Below are positions 36,245 to 44,290 of a stretch of DNA of 64,000 nt, piece after piece. This DNA is from Protaetiibacter intestinalis (GTDB taxonomy: Bacteria > Actinomycetota > Actinomycetes > Actinomycetales > Microbacteriaceae), in assembly GCF_003627075.1 (NCBI RefSeq), contig NZ_CP032630.1:372001-436000 (forward strand), in the 5' to 3' direction. Under the pieces are notes generated by a model, which saw nothing but the letters and a program-made list of their open reading frames with translations, was not told the DNA's origin and ran no database searches. Each line of letters begins with the position of its first letter. Within the stretch, counting starts at the first letter, position 1. Made by a program: the position numbers and the translations under genes.

Positions 36245-37608
36245 GAGGTGCTCCCGGTGTAGAAGAAGACGTTCTTGGTCTCGGTGAAGGCGAGTGCGGC
36301 ATCCGGACCCAGCTCGCGGCCGAGGCCGGAGGCCTTCATGCCGCCGAAGGGGGTCGTGTAGCGCACGGAGGAGTGCGAGTTGACGCTGATCGTGCCCGAC
36401 TCGACGCCGCGGGCGACGCGGATGCCGCGACCGAGGTCGTTCGTCCAGATCGAGCCGGAGAGGCCGTAGATGGAGGAGTTGGCGAGCGCGATCGCGTCGG
36501 CCTCGTCGTCGAAGGGCAGCACCGTGACGACGGGCCCGAACACCTCGTCGGTCGCGAGGCGGTCTCCGCGGTTCGCGAGCACGACGGTCGGCGCGAACCA
36601 GAAGCCGGGGCCGTCGGGGGCGCTGCCGCGGAAGGCGATGTCGACCGTGTCGTCGAAGAAGGAGGCGACCGCGTCGCGGTGCGCGGCCGAGACGAGCGGG
36701 CCCATCTCGGTGTCCGCATCCCCCGGCGCGCCCACCCGGAACGCCTTCACGGCGGGCTCGAGCAGTTCGAGGAAGCGGTCGAGCACGCGGCGTTCGATGA
36801 GCAGCCGGCTGCGGGCGCAGCAGTCCTGGCCGGCGTTGTCGAACACCGAGCCCGGCGCGGTCGCCGCGGCGCGCTCGAGGTCGGCATCCGCGAAGACGAT
36901 GTTGGCGCTCTTGCCGCCGAGCTCGAGGGTCGAGGGCTTGAGTCGCTCGGCGCAGCCCGCGGCGACCCGCGCACCCACCTCGGTCGAGCCCGTGAAGACG
37001 ACCTTGCCGACGTGCGGATGCGTGACGAAGCGCTCCCCCACGACCGAGCCGCGGCCCGGCAGCACCTGGAACAGATGCTCCGGCAGCCCGGATTCGAGGG
37101 CCAGCTCGCCGAGGCGGATGGCGGTGAGCGGGGTCCAGTCGGCCGGCTTCAGCAGCACGGCGTTGCCCGCGGCGAGCGCCGGGGCGAAACCCCACGACGC
37201 GATCGTCATGGGGAAGTTCCACGGCACGATGACCCCGACGACCCCGATCGGCTCGTGGAAGGTCACGTCGAGCCCGCCCGCGACGGGGATCTGTTGCCCG
37301 ATGAGGCGTTCGGGGGCGCCCGCGTAGTAGTTCAGGACGTCGCGCACGTGACCCGCCTCCCAGCGGGCCGAGGAGATCGGATGTCCTGAGTTGCGCACCT
37401 CGAGCTGGGCGAGCTCCTCGACGTGGGCGTTCACGACCTCGGCGAAGCGGCGCAGCGCCTGCGCGCGGTCGGCCGGCGCGAGCGCGGCCCAGCCGCGCTG
37501 GGCGAGCCGGGCGCGCTCGACGGCCGCGTCCACCTCCTCGAGGCTCGTGTGCTCGACCTCGCCGATGACCTGCTCGGTCGCCGGGTCGATGAGGGTGGTG
37601 GAGCTCAT
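36241..37608 (-). CDS. Aldehyde dehydrogenase family protein
   Basis: 455-residue NAD(P)-dependent aldehyde dehydrogenase, related to PuuC/betaine-aldehyde types. The active site includes Asn131 (PWNFP), Glu229 (TLELGGK) and the nucleophile Cys263 (GQDCCA). It is somewhat shorter than the usual 480-500 because of a compact N-terminus. The ATG at 37608 overlaps the hydrolase stop (ATGA). Expected role here: oxidation of a gamma-glutamyl-amino-aldehyde to the acid, as PuuC does in polyamine breakdown. Confidence 0.92.
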   Translation of the reverse strand: MSSTTLIDPATEQVIGEVEHTSLEEVDAAVERARLAQRGWAALAPADRAQALRRFAEVVNAHVEELAQLEVRNSGHPISSARWEAGHVRDVLNYYAGAPERLIGQQIPVAGGLDVTFHEPIGVVGVIVPWNFPMTIASWGFAPALAAGNAVLLKPADWTPLTAIRLGELALESGLPEHLFQVLPGRGSVVGERFVTHPHVGKVVFTGSTEVGARVAAGCAERLKPSTLELGGKSANIVFADADLERAAATAPGSVFDNAGQDCCARSRLLIERRVLDRFLELLEPAVKAFRVGAPGDADTEMGPLVSAAHRDAVASFFDDTVDIAFRGSAPDGPGFWFAPTVVLANRGDRLATDEVFGPVVTVLPFDDEADAIALANSSIYGLSGSIWTNDLGRGIRVARGVESGTISVNSHSSVRYTTPFGGMKASGLGRELGPDAALAFTETKNVFFYTGSTS

Positions 37609-38348
37609 ACCGCCCCCTTCCCCGCGCGGTAGGCGCGCGCCGCATCCACGAGTCCCGCGAAGAGGCGGGCGTCCTCCGCGGCATCCTCCTCCGGATGCCA
37701 CTGCACGGCGACGCCGAACGGGTGGTCCGGCAACTCGACCGCCTGCACGGTGCCGTCGTCGCTGCGGGCCGTCACGACGAGGCCGTCGCCCAGCTCGTCG
37801 ACCGCCTGGTGGTGGTAGCTCTTCACGCCGATCGCCTCGTCGGCGACCAGCTCGGCGAGCCTCGTGCCGCCCGCGATGCCCACCTCGTTGACCGTGAACA
37901 CGCCCCCGCCCGCGTTGTAGCGGGTCGAGCCCACGACATCCGGCAGGTGCTGGATGAGGCTGCCGCCGCGCGCGACGTTGAGCACCTGCAGCCCCCGGCA
38001 GATGCCGAGGAACGGCAGCTCGCGCTCGATCGCCGCCGTGAGCAGCGCGTCCTCCCAGGCGTCGCGGTCGGGGCGCGGCTCGTCGGTGGTCGGATGCGGC
38101 TCCTGGCCGTAGCGGGCCGGGTCGACGTCCTTGCCGCCCGTGATGATGAGCCCGTCGAGGGCGCCGAGCACCTCGGCGGCGATCTCGTCGTCGACCGGCT
38201 GCGGCGGCAGCAGCACGGGGATGCCGCCCGCCCGGTAGACGGCCTCGAAGTACACTTTCGGCAGGAAGGACGCCTGCACGTCCCACACCCCCTGCTGCGC
38301 CTGCTCGAGGTAGGTCGTGAGACCGATCAGCGGCTTAGAAGCGTTCAA
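37605..38348 (-). CDS. Gamma-glutamyl-GABA hydrolase family protein (peptidase C26, PuuD-like)
   Basis: 247-residue class I glutamine-amidotransferase-like hydrolase with the complete triad Cys117 (GICRG), His218 and Glu220 (QWHPEED). The family cleaves the gamma-glutamyl amide bond of intermediates such as gamma-glutamyl-GABA, releasing glutamate and the free acid. The start is a TTG at 38348, giving MNASKPLIGLTTYLE, the usual family N-terminus; it overlaps the ligase stop by 14 bases. This is the last step of the predicted gamma-glutamylated amine pathway. Confidence 0.92.
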   Translation of the reverse strand: MNASKPLIGLTTYLEQAQQGVWDVQASFLPKVYFEAVYRAGGIPVLLPPQPVDDEIAAEVLGALDGLIITGGKDVDPARYGQEPHPTTDEPRPDRDAWEDALLTAAIERELPFLGICRGLQVLNVARGGSLIQHLPDVVGSTRYNAGGGVFTVNEVGIAGGTRLAELVADEAIGVKSYHHQAVDELGDGLVVTARSDDGTVQAVELPDHPFGVAVQWHPEEDAAEDARLFAGLVDAARAYRAGKGAV

Positions 38349-39699
38349 AGTTGCGGACTCTCTCCCAGTCGGTGACCGCGGACTCGAACGCGGCGAGCTC
38401 CACGCGGGCGTTGTTGAGGTAGTGGTCGACGACCTCGTCGCCGAATGCCTCGCGGGCCACGGCGGATGCCGAGAACAGCTCGGCCGCCTCGCGCAGCGTC
38501 GACGGCACCCGCGGCGCGTCGGAGGCGTAGGCGTTGCCGGTGAGCAGGGGTTCGAGCTCGAGCTCGTTCTCGATGCCGTGCAGGCCCCCCGCGATGATCG
38601 CGGCGACCGCGAGGTAGGGGTTCACATCCCCGCCCGGCACCCGGTTCTCGACCCGCAGCGACGGCCCGTGGCCGACGACGCGCAGCGCGCAGGTGCGGTT
38701 GTCGACGCCCCAGGCGACCGCGGTGGGGGCGAAGCTGCCCTCCGCGTAGCGCTTGTAGGAGTTGATGTTGGGGGCCGAGAACAGCGTCAGCTCGCGCATC
38801 GTCGCGAGGATGCCGGCGATCCAGTGCTCCATGAGCGTCGAGAAGCCGTGCTCGCGATCCCCCGCCATGACGGGTGTGCCATCCGCATCCCGCACCGAGA
38901 GGTGGATGTGGCAGGAGTTGCCCTCGCGCTCGTTGAACTTGGCCATGAAGGTGAGCGACTTGCCGTGGGCATCGGCGATCTCCTTGGCACCGTTCTTGTA
39001 GATGGTGTGGTTGTCGCAGGTGGCGAGCGCCTCCGTGTAGCGGAAGGCGATCTCCTGCTGGCCGAGGTTGCACTCGCCCTTCACGCCCTCGCAGTACATC
39101 CCCGCGCCCTCCATGCCGAGGCGGATGTCGCGCAGGAGTGGCTCCATGCGGGTGGAGGCGAGCAGGGCGTAGTCGATGTTGTAGTCGGATGCCGGGGTGA
39201 GCTCGCGGTACCCCTTCGCCCAGGCCTCGCGGTAGGAGTCGTCGAAGACGATGAACTCGAGCTCGGTGCCGACGAAGGCGGTGAGGCCGCGCGCGGCGAG
39301 CCGGTCGAGCTGGGCCTGCAGCACGGCGCGCGGGCTCTGCACGATGGGGGTGCCGTCGAGGTTCTGCAGCGCGGCCATCACGAGGGCGGTGCCGGGCAGC
39401 CACGGGATGAGGCGCAGCGTCTCGAAGTCGGGCTTCAGCACCATGTCGCCGTAGCCGGTCTGCCAGCTGGAGAGGCGGTAGCCGTCGACGGTGTTCATCT
39501 CGACGTCGACCGCGATGAGGTAGTTGCAGGCCTCGGCCCCGTGCGCCGCGACCTCGTCGAGGAAGAGCCGCGACGACACCCGTTTGCCGACGAGGCGCCC
39601 CTGCATGTCGGGGAACGCGACGATGACGGTGTCGATCTCCCCCGTCGCGATGAGCCCCTCCAGCTCGCCGAGCTCGAGGTTTCCGGAGCGAACCGCCAT
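38335..39699 (-). CDS. Glutamine-synthetase-like gamma-glutamyl-amine ligase
   Basis: 454-residue class I GlnA-fold ligase lacking the adenylylation-site region of housekeeping glutamine synthetase. It has GTELEFIVF, GMYCEGVKGECNLGQQEI, KFNEREGNSCHIHLS, NSYKRY and VENRVPGGDVNPYL metal/ATP/glutamate blocks. Homologues such as PuuA and Streptomyces GlnA3/GlnA4 attach glutamate to polyamines or ethanolamine. Co-transcription with a PuuD-like hydrolase and an aldehyde dehydrogenase argues for amine breakdown rather than ammonia assimilation. The ATG has a GGGGAGAG ribosome site. It diverges from the permease. Confidence 0.92.
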   Translation of the reverse strand: MAVRSGNLELGELEGLIATGEIDTVIVAFPDMQGRLVGKRVSSRLFLDEVAAHGAEACNYLIAVDVEMNTVDGYRLSSWQTGYGDMVLKPDFETLRLIPWLPGTALVMAALQNLDGTPIVQSPRAVLQAQLDRLAARGLTAFVGTELEFIVFDDSYREAWAKGYRELTPASDYNIDYALLASTRMEPLLRDIRLGMEGAGMYCEGVKGECNLGQQEIAFRYTEALATCDNHTIYKNGAKEIADAHGKSLTFMAKFNEREGNSCHIHLSVRDADGTPVMAGDREHGFSTLMEHWIAGILATMRELTLFSAPNINSYKRYAEGSFAPTAVAWGVDNRTCALRVVGHGPSLRVENRVPGGDVNPYLAVAAIIAGGLHGIENELELEPLLTGNAYASDAPRVPSTLREAAELFSASAVAREAFGDEVVDHYLNNARVELAAFESAVTDWERVRNFERF

Positions 39700-39890
39700 G
39701 ACTCTCCCCTCGCCGGATCGGCCCTCGATCCGACCATTACACCCTAGGCGGCTCCGAGCATCCCTCGGGCCGCGTCACGAGATGTTTACACCCAAAGGTA
39801 GACATCAGGTACCAATGAGCGCCATCCTTTCCCCCAAGCGTGGACGCCGGAGTCCTGGCGCGTCCATACCCCCACTGCGGAAGGACCCTC
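39700..39890. promoter_or_regulatory. Divergent promoter region of the amine-utilisation cluster
   Basis: 191 bases between the leftward catabolic operon and the rightward permease gene. The clearest signal is the inverted repeat at 39781-39806. No coding sequence is credible. Confidence 0.6.
39781..39806. promoter_or_regulatory. Candidate operator (GATGTTTAC-N8-GTAGACATC)
   Basis: 9-base arms at 39781-39789 and 39798-39806 with one mismatch and an 8-base spacer. They sit in a locally AT-richer stretch about 90 bases before the permease start. GT-AC half sites are common in operators of FadR-type GntR regulators, and such a regulator is encoded at 34564-35277. Confidence 0.5.
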
Positions 39891-41420
39891 ATGGCAGAGC
39901 AGAAGAAGGTAGGCGGCGTCACCTACACGAGCGCCGGATCCGAGTACTTCGAGAAGAGGAAGCTGAAGCGCGCCGCCGGCGTGTGGGGCCTCTGGGGTCT
40001 CGCCGTCGCCGCCGTCATCTCCGGCGACTTCTCGGGCTGGAACTTCGGCATCGGCTTCGCCGGCTTCGGCGGCATGCTCATCGCCTTCGCGATCCTCGTG
40101 GCGATGTACTACGGCCTCATCTTCTCCATCGGCGAGATGTCATCCGCCATGCCGCACACCGGCGGCGCCTACTCCTTCTCACGCTCGGCGATGGGTCCGT
40201 GGGGCGGTCTCGTGACGGGGCTCGCCGAGACGATCGAGTACGTCGCCACCACCGCCGTCATCGTCTTCTTCTCGGCGCAGTACCTGAACGGGGTCACCGC
40301 GATCCTGTTCAACTTCGACCTGTCGGCGAGCATGTGGATCTGGTGGATCGTGCTCTACCTCATCTTCATCGCGCTCAACGCCGCCGGCGCCAACATCTCC
40401 TTCAAGTTCGCGATCGTCGTGTCGATCATCTCGATCGGCATCATCCTGCTGTTCTCGGCGATGGCGCTGTTCTCGGGGGCGTTCAACTGGGACTCGCTCT
40501 GGAACATCGAGCCGGATGAGGGCCAGAGCACCTTCCTGCCGCACGGCCCGCTGCCGATCCTGTTCGCGCTGCCGTTCGCCATGTGGTTCTTCCTCGGCAT
40601 CGAGGAGCTGCCGCTCGCCGCCGAGGAGTCGCACAACCCGGTCAAGGACATCCCCCGGGCGGGCCTCTGGGCACGCGGAACGCTCATCGTCACGGGTCTG
40701 CTCGTGCTGTTCCTCAACACGGGCGTGCTCGGCGCGGAGGCGACCGGCCCGCACCTCGAACCGCTGCTCGGCGGCTTCAAGGCGATCGTGGGCGAGACCT
40801 GGGCCGCCGTGCTCGGACTCTTCGCGCTCATCGGTCTGCTCGCCTCGCTGCAGGGCATCATGTTCGCCTACGGGCGCAACATGTACTCCCTCTCGCGCGC
40901 CGGCTACTACCCGAAGTTCTTCTCGCTCACCGGCAAGCGGCAGACCCCGTGGGTCGCGCTCGTCGTGGGCGCCGTGCTCGGCTTCATCGCCCTCGTCGTG
41001 ATGGACTTCGCGGGCGGCTCCGGGGGCGTCGCCGGCACGATCGTGCTCAACATCGCCGTGTGGGGTGCGGTGCTCGCCTACCTACTGCAGATGATCTCGT
41101 TCATCATCCTGCGGCGCCGCTACCCGGACGCGAACCGCCCCTACCGCAGCCCGTGGGGCATCCCCGGTGCCGCGGTCGCGGCCGTCATCGCCGCGCTCAT
41201 CTTCGTGGGCTTCCTGCTGAACCCCTCGTACCAGCCGGCCATCGTGGCGATCGCGATCGTCTACATCCTCATCCTGCTCGGCTTCGCCGTGTGGGGCCGC
41301 AAGCAGCTCGTGCTCTCGCCCGAGGAGGAGTACGCCCTGTCGGGCGGCCTGCACGGCGACCCGCAGAAGGAGGGCTACGACGCCATGGAGGGCGAGGTCT
41401 TCACCGGCGACCAGAACTGA
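39891..41420 (+). CDS. APC-superfamily amine/amino acid permease, ethanolamine-permease-like
   Basis: 509 residues with twelve transmembrane helices. The first helix block, VISGDFSGWNFGIGFAGFGG, together with IGEMSSAMPHTGGAYSFSR, resembles the ethanolamine transporter branch of the APC superfamily more than general amino acid permeases. The ATG at 39891 follows AAGGACCCTC, a fair ribosome site. It diverges from the catabolic operon and is expected to import the amine that the ligase glutamylates. Substrate inferred from family and context. Confidence 0.88.
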   Translation: MAEQKKVGGVTYTSAGSEYFEKRKLKRAAGVWGLWGLAVAAVISGDFSGWNFGIGFAGFGGMLIAFAILVAMYYGLIFSIGEMSSAMPHTGGAYSFSRSAMGPWGGLVTGLAETIEYVATTAVIVFFSAQYLNGVTAILFNFDLSASMWIWWIVLYLIFIALNAAGANISFKFAIVVSIISIGIILLFSAMALFSGAFNWDSLWNIEPDEGQSTFLPHGPLPILFALPFAMWFFLGIEELPLAAEESHNPVKDIPRAGLWARGTLIVTGLLVLFLNTGVLGAEATGPHLEPLLGGFKAIVGETWAAVLGLFALIGLLASLQGIMFAYGRNMYSLSRAGYYPKFFSLTGKRQTPWVALVVGAVLGFIALVVMDFAGGSGGVAGTIVLNIAVWGAVLAYLLQMISFIILRRRYPDANRPYRSPWGIPGAAVAAVIAALIFVGFLLNPSYQPAIVAIAIVYILILLGFAVWGRKQLVLSPEEEYALSGGLHGDPQKEGYDAMEGEVFTGDQN

Positions 41421-41440
41421 CGCCGCATCCGGGGGGGTTG

Positions 41441-41510
41441 TCGCAACTCAGGAGGAACCCGCCGACACCGCCTCGCGCGGCCTCTCGGCGACGTTCCTCC
41501 TGAGTTGCGA
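41441..41510. repeat. Palindromic repeat of the CGCAACTCAGGA family, copy 3
   Basis: Perfect 18-bp arms (41441-41458 and 41493-41510) enclose a 34-base loop. It begins 21 bases past the permease stop and is followed after 12 bases by copy 4. Confidence 0.9.
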
Positions 41511-41522
41511 TACCGGCCAGGT

Positions 41523-41592
41523 TCGCAACTCAGGAACGAACGCGCGTGGCGCGCCGCGAGCAGCGTGTGCGGCCGTTCCTCCTGAGTTGCGA
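41523..41592. repeat. Palindromic repeat of the CGCAACTCAGGA family, copy 4
   Basis: Arms 41523-41538 and 41574-41592 pair except for a 3-base bulge. It ends 22 bases before the stop of the convergent FAD oxidoreductase gene. Copies 3 and 4 together fill the convergent gap and may terminate both transcripts. Confidence 0.85.
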
Positions 41593-41613
41593 TACCGGCG
41601 GACGCGCTGGGGC

Positions 41614-42930
41614 TCAGCGGATGTTGTGGTTGCGGGCCAGCAGGTTGTCGGGGTCGAAGGCGTGCTTGACCGCGCGGAGACGCTCGAGGGTGGCCGGCGG
41701 GTAGAGCAGCGGCAGCAGCTCCGGGTCGCCCGACTCGGCGAAGTTGCCGTAGGTGCTGGTGATGCGCGCGCGCACCGCCGCCCAGCTCGCCTCGGCGGCC
41801 GCGACGAGTTCGGGCGCGGCATCCGGCGGCAGGAACACCACGCGGAACAGCATCGCCTCGCGGTCGCGCACCGCGAACGCGGTGGCATCGGAGGACACCC
41901 GCGCGAACGCTCCGCCCAGGTAGCGGATGGAGGCGACGGTGGGTGCGGGGAAGCCGCCGACCGCCGCCGCGTAGTCGGCGATCACCTCGTCGTCGAGGTC
42001 GGCGAAACCGTGACCGCCGACCATGAGCACGGGCGGTGGGGTCATCGCCTCGTCGACGAGGTCGAGGTAGGGGCGCCGCGCGATGTCGGAGCCCGTGACC
42101 CCCGGCAGCGCGAGCAGCGGCGCGATCGCGGCGAGACCGGTGGCCTCGTCCTCGCCCGCGTAGCAGACGACCAGCTGGGCGGTGGGGGCGGCATCCGGCC
42201 CCATCGCGGGCAGCGCGAGGAAGGTGGCGCTCAACTCGTCGGGGGCCTGCCGCATGACGTCGCGCCAGCCGGCGAGCAGGCCCGGCAAGTCGTCGAGGGC
42301 GAACAGGATGCGTCCACCGACGACCGCGGGCAGCGCCGTCGGCCGGAAGGTGAAGTGGGTGGCAACGCCGAAGTTGCCGCCTCCCCCGCGCAGCGCCCAG
42401 AACAGCTCCGGCTCGCGCTCGGCGGATGCCGTGAGCTGCCGCCCGTCGACCGTCACGAGCTCGACCGACTCGAGGACGTCGATCGTGAGCCCCACGGCGC
42501 GCACGAGCCACCCCATGCCGCCGCCGAGGGCAAGACCGCCGACCCCCACGTCGCGGGTGTCGCCCGAGGTGATGACGAGCCCGTGCGGGGCGAGTGCCTC
42601 GGCGACCTCGCCCCAGGTGGCGGCCGTGCCGACACGCACCGTGCCGTCGGACAGCAGCTCGATCGAGTCGAAGGCGGCGAGGTCGATCACGAGACCACCC
42701 GGGTTGGGGAACGCCTGCGCCGCGTGGCCGCCCGACCGCACCGAGACGGTCAGGCCGTGCTCGCGCGCGAGGCGCAGCGCATCCGCCACCTGCTCAGGCG
42801 TCGCCGGCCGCACGATGGCGGCGGGGTCGCCGACGCCAAAGTAGGCGGGGCGCAACGCTTCGTAGGCGTCGTCGCCGGGCAGCAGCACCTCGGCGTCGGT
42901 GGCGTCGCGCAGTGTCGTGAGCTCGGTCAT
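41614..42930 (-). CDS. FAD-binding oxidoreductase (berberine-bridge / VAO type)
   Basis: 438 residues: an N-terminal PCMH FAD-binding domain, a substrate domain and a C-terminal BBE segment (FDPDNLLARNHNI). The FAD-attaching His is in RSGGHAAQAF. The position that carries a second FAD-linking Cys in bicovalent relatives reads GDTRDVGVGGLALGGGMG, so only the histidyl bond is expected. There is no signal peptide. It probably oxidises a sugar, alcohol or secondary metabolite; substrate unknown. The ATG at 42930 has GGGAGG upstream. Confidence 0.9.
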   Translation of the reverse strand: MTELTTLRDATDAEVLLPGDDAYEALRPAYFGVGDPAAIVRPATPEQVADALRLAREHGLTVSVRSGGHAAQAFPNPGGLVIDLAAFDSIELLSDGTVRVGTAATWGEVAEALAPHGLVITSGDTRDVGVGGLALGGGMGWLVRAVGLTIDVLESVELVTVDGRQLTASAEREPELFWALRGGGGNFGVATHFTFRPTALPAVVGGRILFALDDLPGLLAGWRDVMRQAPDELSATFLALPAMGPDAAPTAQLVVCYAGEDEATGLAAIAPLLALPGVTGSDIARRPYLDLVDEAMTPPPVLMVGGHGFADLDDEVIADYAAAVGGFPAPTVASIRYLGGAFARVSSDATAFAVRDREAMLFRVVFLPPDAAPELVAAAEASWAAVRARITSTYGNFAESGDPELLPLLYPPATLERLRAVKHAFDPDNLLARNHNIR

Positions 42931-42998
42931 GTGATGGTCCTCCCGGGGATGTGGACACGCTACACACCGGCGGCGACATCGCGCCCGGGCGGTGAACG

Positions 42999-44213
42999 TC
43001 AGAACACGGTGGGGAGGAAGCCGACGACGCGCGGGTCGGGCTCGCGGGCGTGCTCGACCTCGGGGATGAGGCGCCAGCGGTCGAAGGCCGTGCAGGGATG
43101 CGAGACGCCGAGCAGCACGACCTCGCCCACCGCGAGCTCGGCACCCGCGGGCAGCTCGACGCGCGCGTGCTGGTCGTTGAGCGCCGTGACGCGCGCCCCG
43201 GGCACCGGGCGTCCGGATGCGGTCTGAAGCACGACCGGCAGGTCGAGGTCGCTCGGCACGTCGCGCTTGCCGGCGTCGAGCAGCGCAAGCCCCGGCTCCG
43301 GCCGTGAGACGACGCGGGCGAACACGGTGAGCGCGGGCTCGAACGGCAGCGCCGCGGTCCGCGTGTAGAACACGTCGTCGTGCGCCTGGAACGCGCCCGA
43401 CCGCAGGATCACGTGCGCCCGACCGCCGAGCGACCCGAGCTCCTCGGCGACGAGGTCGAACCACGTCGAACCGCCCGCCGTGACGATCGGCTCCGGGATG
43501 TCGTGCGCGTCCAGCAGTGCGCCGGCGAACCCCGCGAGCGCGGCGAGGTACCCCCGCACCCGGTCGGTCGTCGCGGGCGAGCGGTCGGCGCCGTAGCTGC
43601 CCTCGTAGCCGGTCGCGCCGCGCAGCCGCAGTCGCGGCTCGGCGGCCACCGCATCCGCCACCGCGAGCGCGGCCCCCACGCCGCGCGCACCCGTGCGCCC
43701 GCCCGTGTCGCCGAGCTCCACGAGCACGTCGATCGGCCGCTCCCCCGCGGTCGCGGCGAGCGCGGCCACCGACTCGGGCGAGTCGACCCAGCAGACGAGC
43801 TCGGCATCCGGATGCGCGTCGAGCTCGGCCGCGAGCCACGTGGCGCCGACCGGGTCGACCACCTCGTTGGCGAGCAGGATGCGATCGACGCCCGCCGCGC
43901 GCGCCACCTGCGCCTGCCACGGCGTCGCGACGGTGACACCCCAGCATCCGGCGTCGAGCAGCCGCCGCCAGAGCTCCGGCGCCATCGTCGTCTTGCCGTG
44001 CGGCGCGAGCCCGAGGCCGCGCTCGGCCGCCCACGCGGTGAGCGTCGCGACGTTGGCGTCGGATGCGGCGCGGTCGAACACGAGCAGCGGCGTCGCGAAC
44101 TCGTCCACCGGACGCCGCTCGGCCGCGACCTCCGACGCCCTCCTGCCCCACAGCGCCGGCGGCACCGACTTGTGACCGACCCCCAGCACGGGGTCGAGGT
44201 CGAGATCGCTCAT
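42999..44213 (-). CDS. Fold-type III PLP enzyme, D-serine dehydratase/D-threonine aldolase-like
   Basis: 404 residues. An alanine-racemase-like N-terminal barrel carries the PLP lysine Lys74 (APHGKTTM). A C-terminal DSD-type domain has the probable Zn ligands His and Cys in GVSHPCTAFDRW. The family acts on D-amino acids or 3-hydroxy amino acids; the exact substrate is not predictable. The ATG at 44213 is preceded 6 bases upstream by GACGAT, fitting leaderless expression, and diverges from the secreted protein gene at 44291. Confidence 0.87.
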   Translation of the reverse strand: MSDLDLDPVLGVGHKSVPPALWGRRASEVAAERRPVDEFATPLLVFDRAASDANVATLTAWAAERGLGLAPHGKTTMAPELWRRLLDAGCWGVTVATPWQAQVARAAGVDRILLANEVVDPVGATWLAAELDAHPDAELVCWVDSPESVAALAATAGERPIDVLVELGDTGGRTGARGVGAALAVADAVAAEPRLRLRGATGYEGSYGADRSPATTDRVRGYLAALAGFAGALLDAHDIPEPIVTAGGSTWFDLVAEELGSLGGRAHVILRSGAFQAHDDVFYTRTAALPFEPALTVFARVVSRPEPGLALLDAGKRDVPSDLDLPVVLQTASGRPVPGARVTALNDQHARVELPAGAELAVGEVVLLGVSHPCTAFDRWRLIPEVEHAREPDPRVVGFLPTVF

Positions 44214-44255
44214 GCACCCATCGTCGCAGCCGCTGCGTCTCACGTCACCGGCCCC

Positions 44256-44284
44256 TCGACGCGGACGTCACCCGCTGCGATACT
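44256..44284 (+). promoter_or_regulatory. Predicted leaderless promoter for the 44291 gene
   Basis: TCGACG (44256-44261) and GATACT (44279-44284) are separated by 17 bases. The -10 ends 6 bases before the ATG at 44291, so transcription should begin at or very near the start codon. This is the best -35/-10/leaderless combination in the window. Confidence 0.5.
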
Positions 44285-44290
44285 CACCGC

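Noticed and set aside
37384..37395. tcctgagttgcg inside the aldehyde dehydrogenase gene as another palindrome copy
   Set aside because: Only one arm is present, it is in frame as Arg-Asn-Ser-Gly at a position where the family has similar residues, and no partner arm lies nearby. It is most likely chance.
38335..39699. Housekeeping glutamine synthetase
   Set aside because: It lacks the adenylylation region and lies in a coupled operon with a PuuD-like hydrolase and aldehyde dehydrogenase, so an amine ligase fits better.
35299..41592. CRISPR array or integron attC sites for the repeated palindromes
   Set aside because: There are only four copies in two places, with no unique spacers of equal length and no cas or integrase genes. 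The arms lack the RYYYAAC/GTTRRRY attC core pairs.
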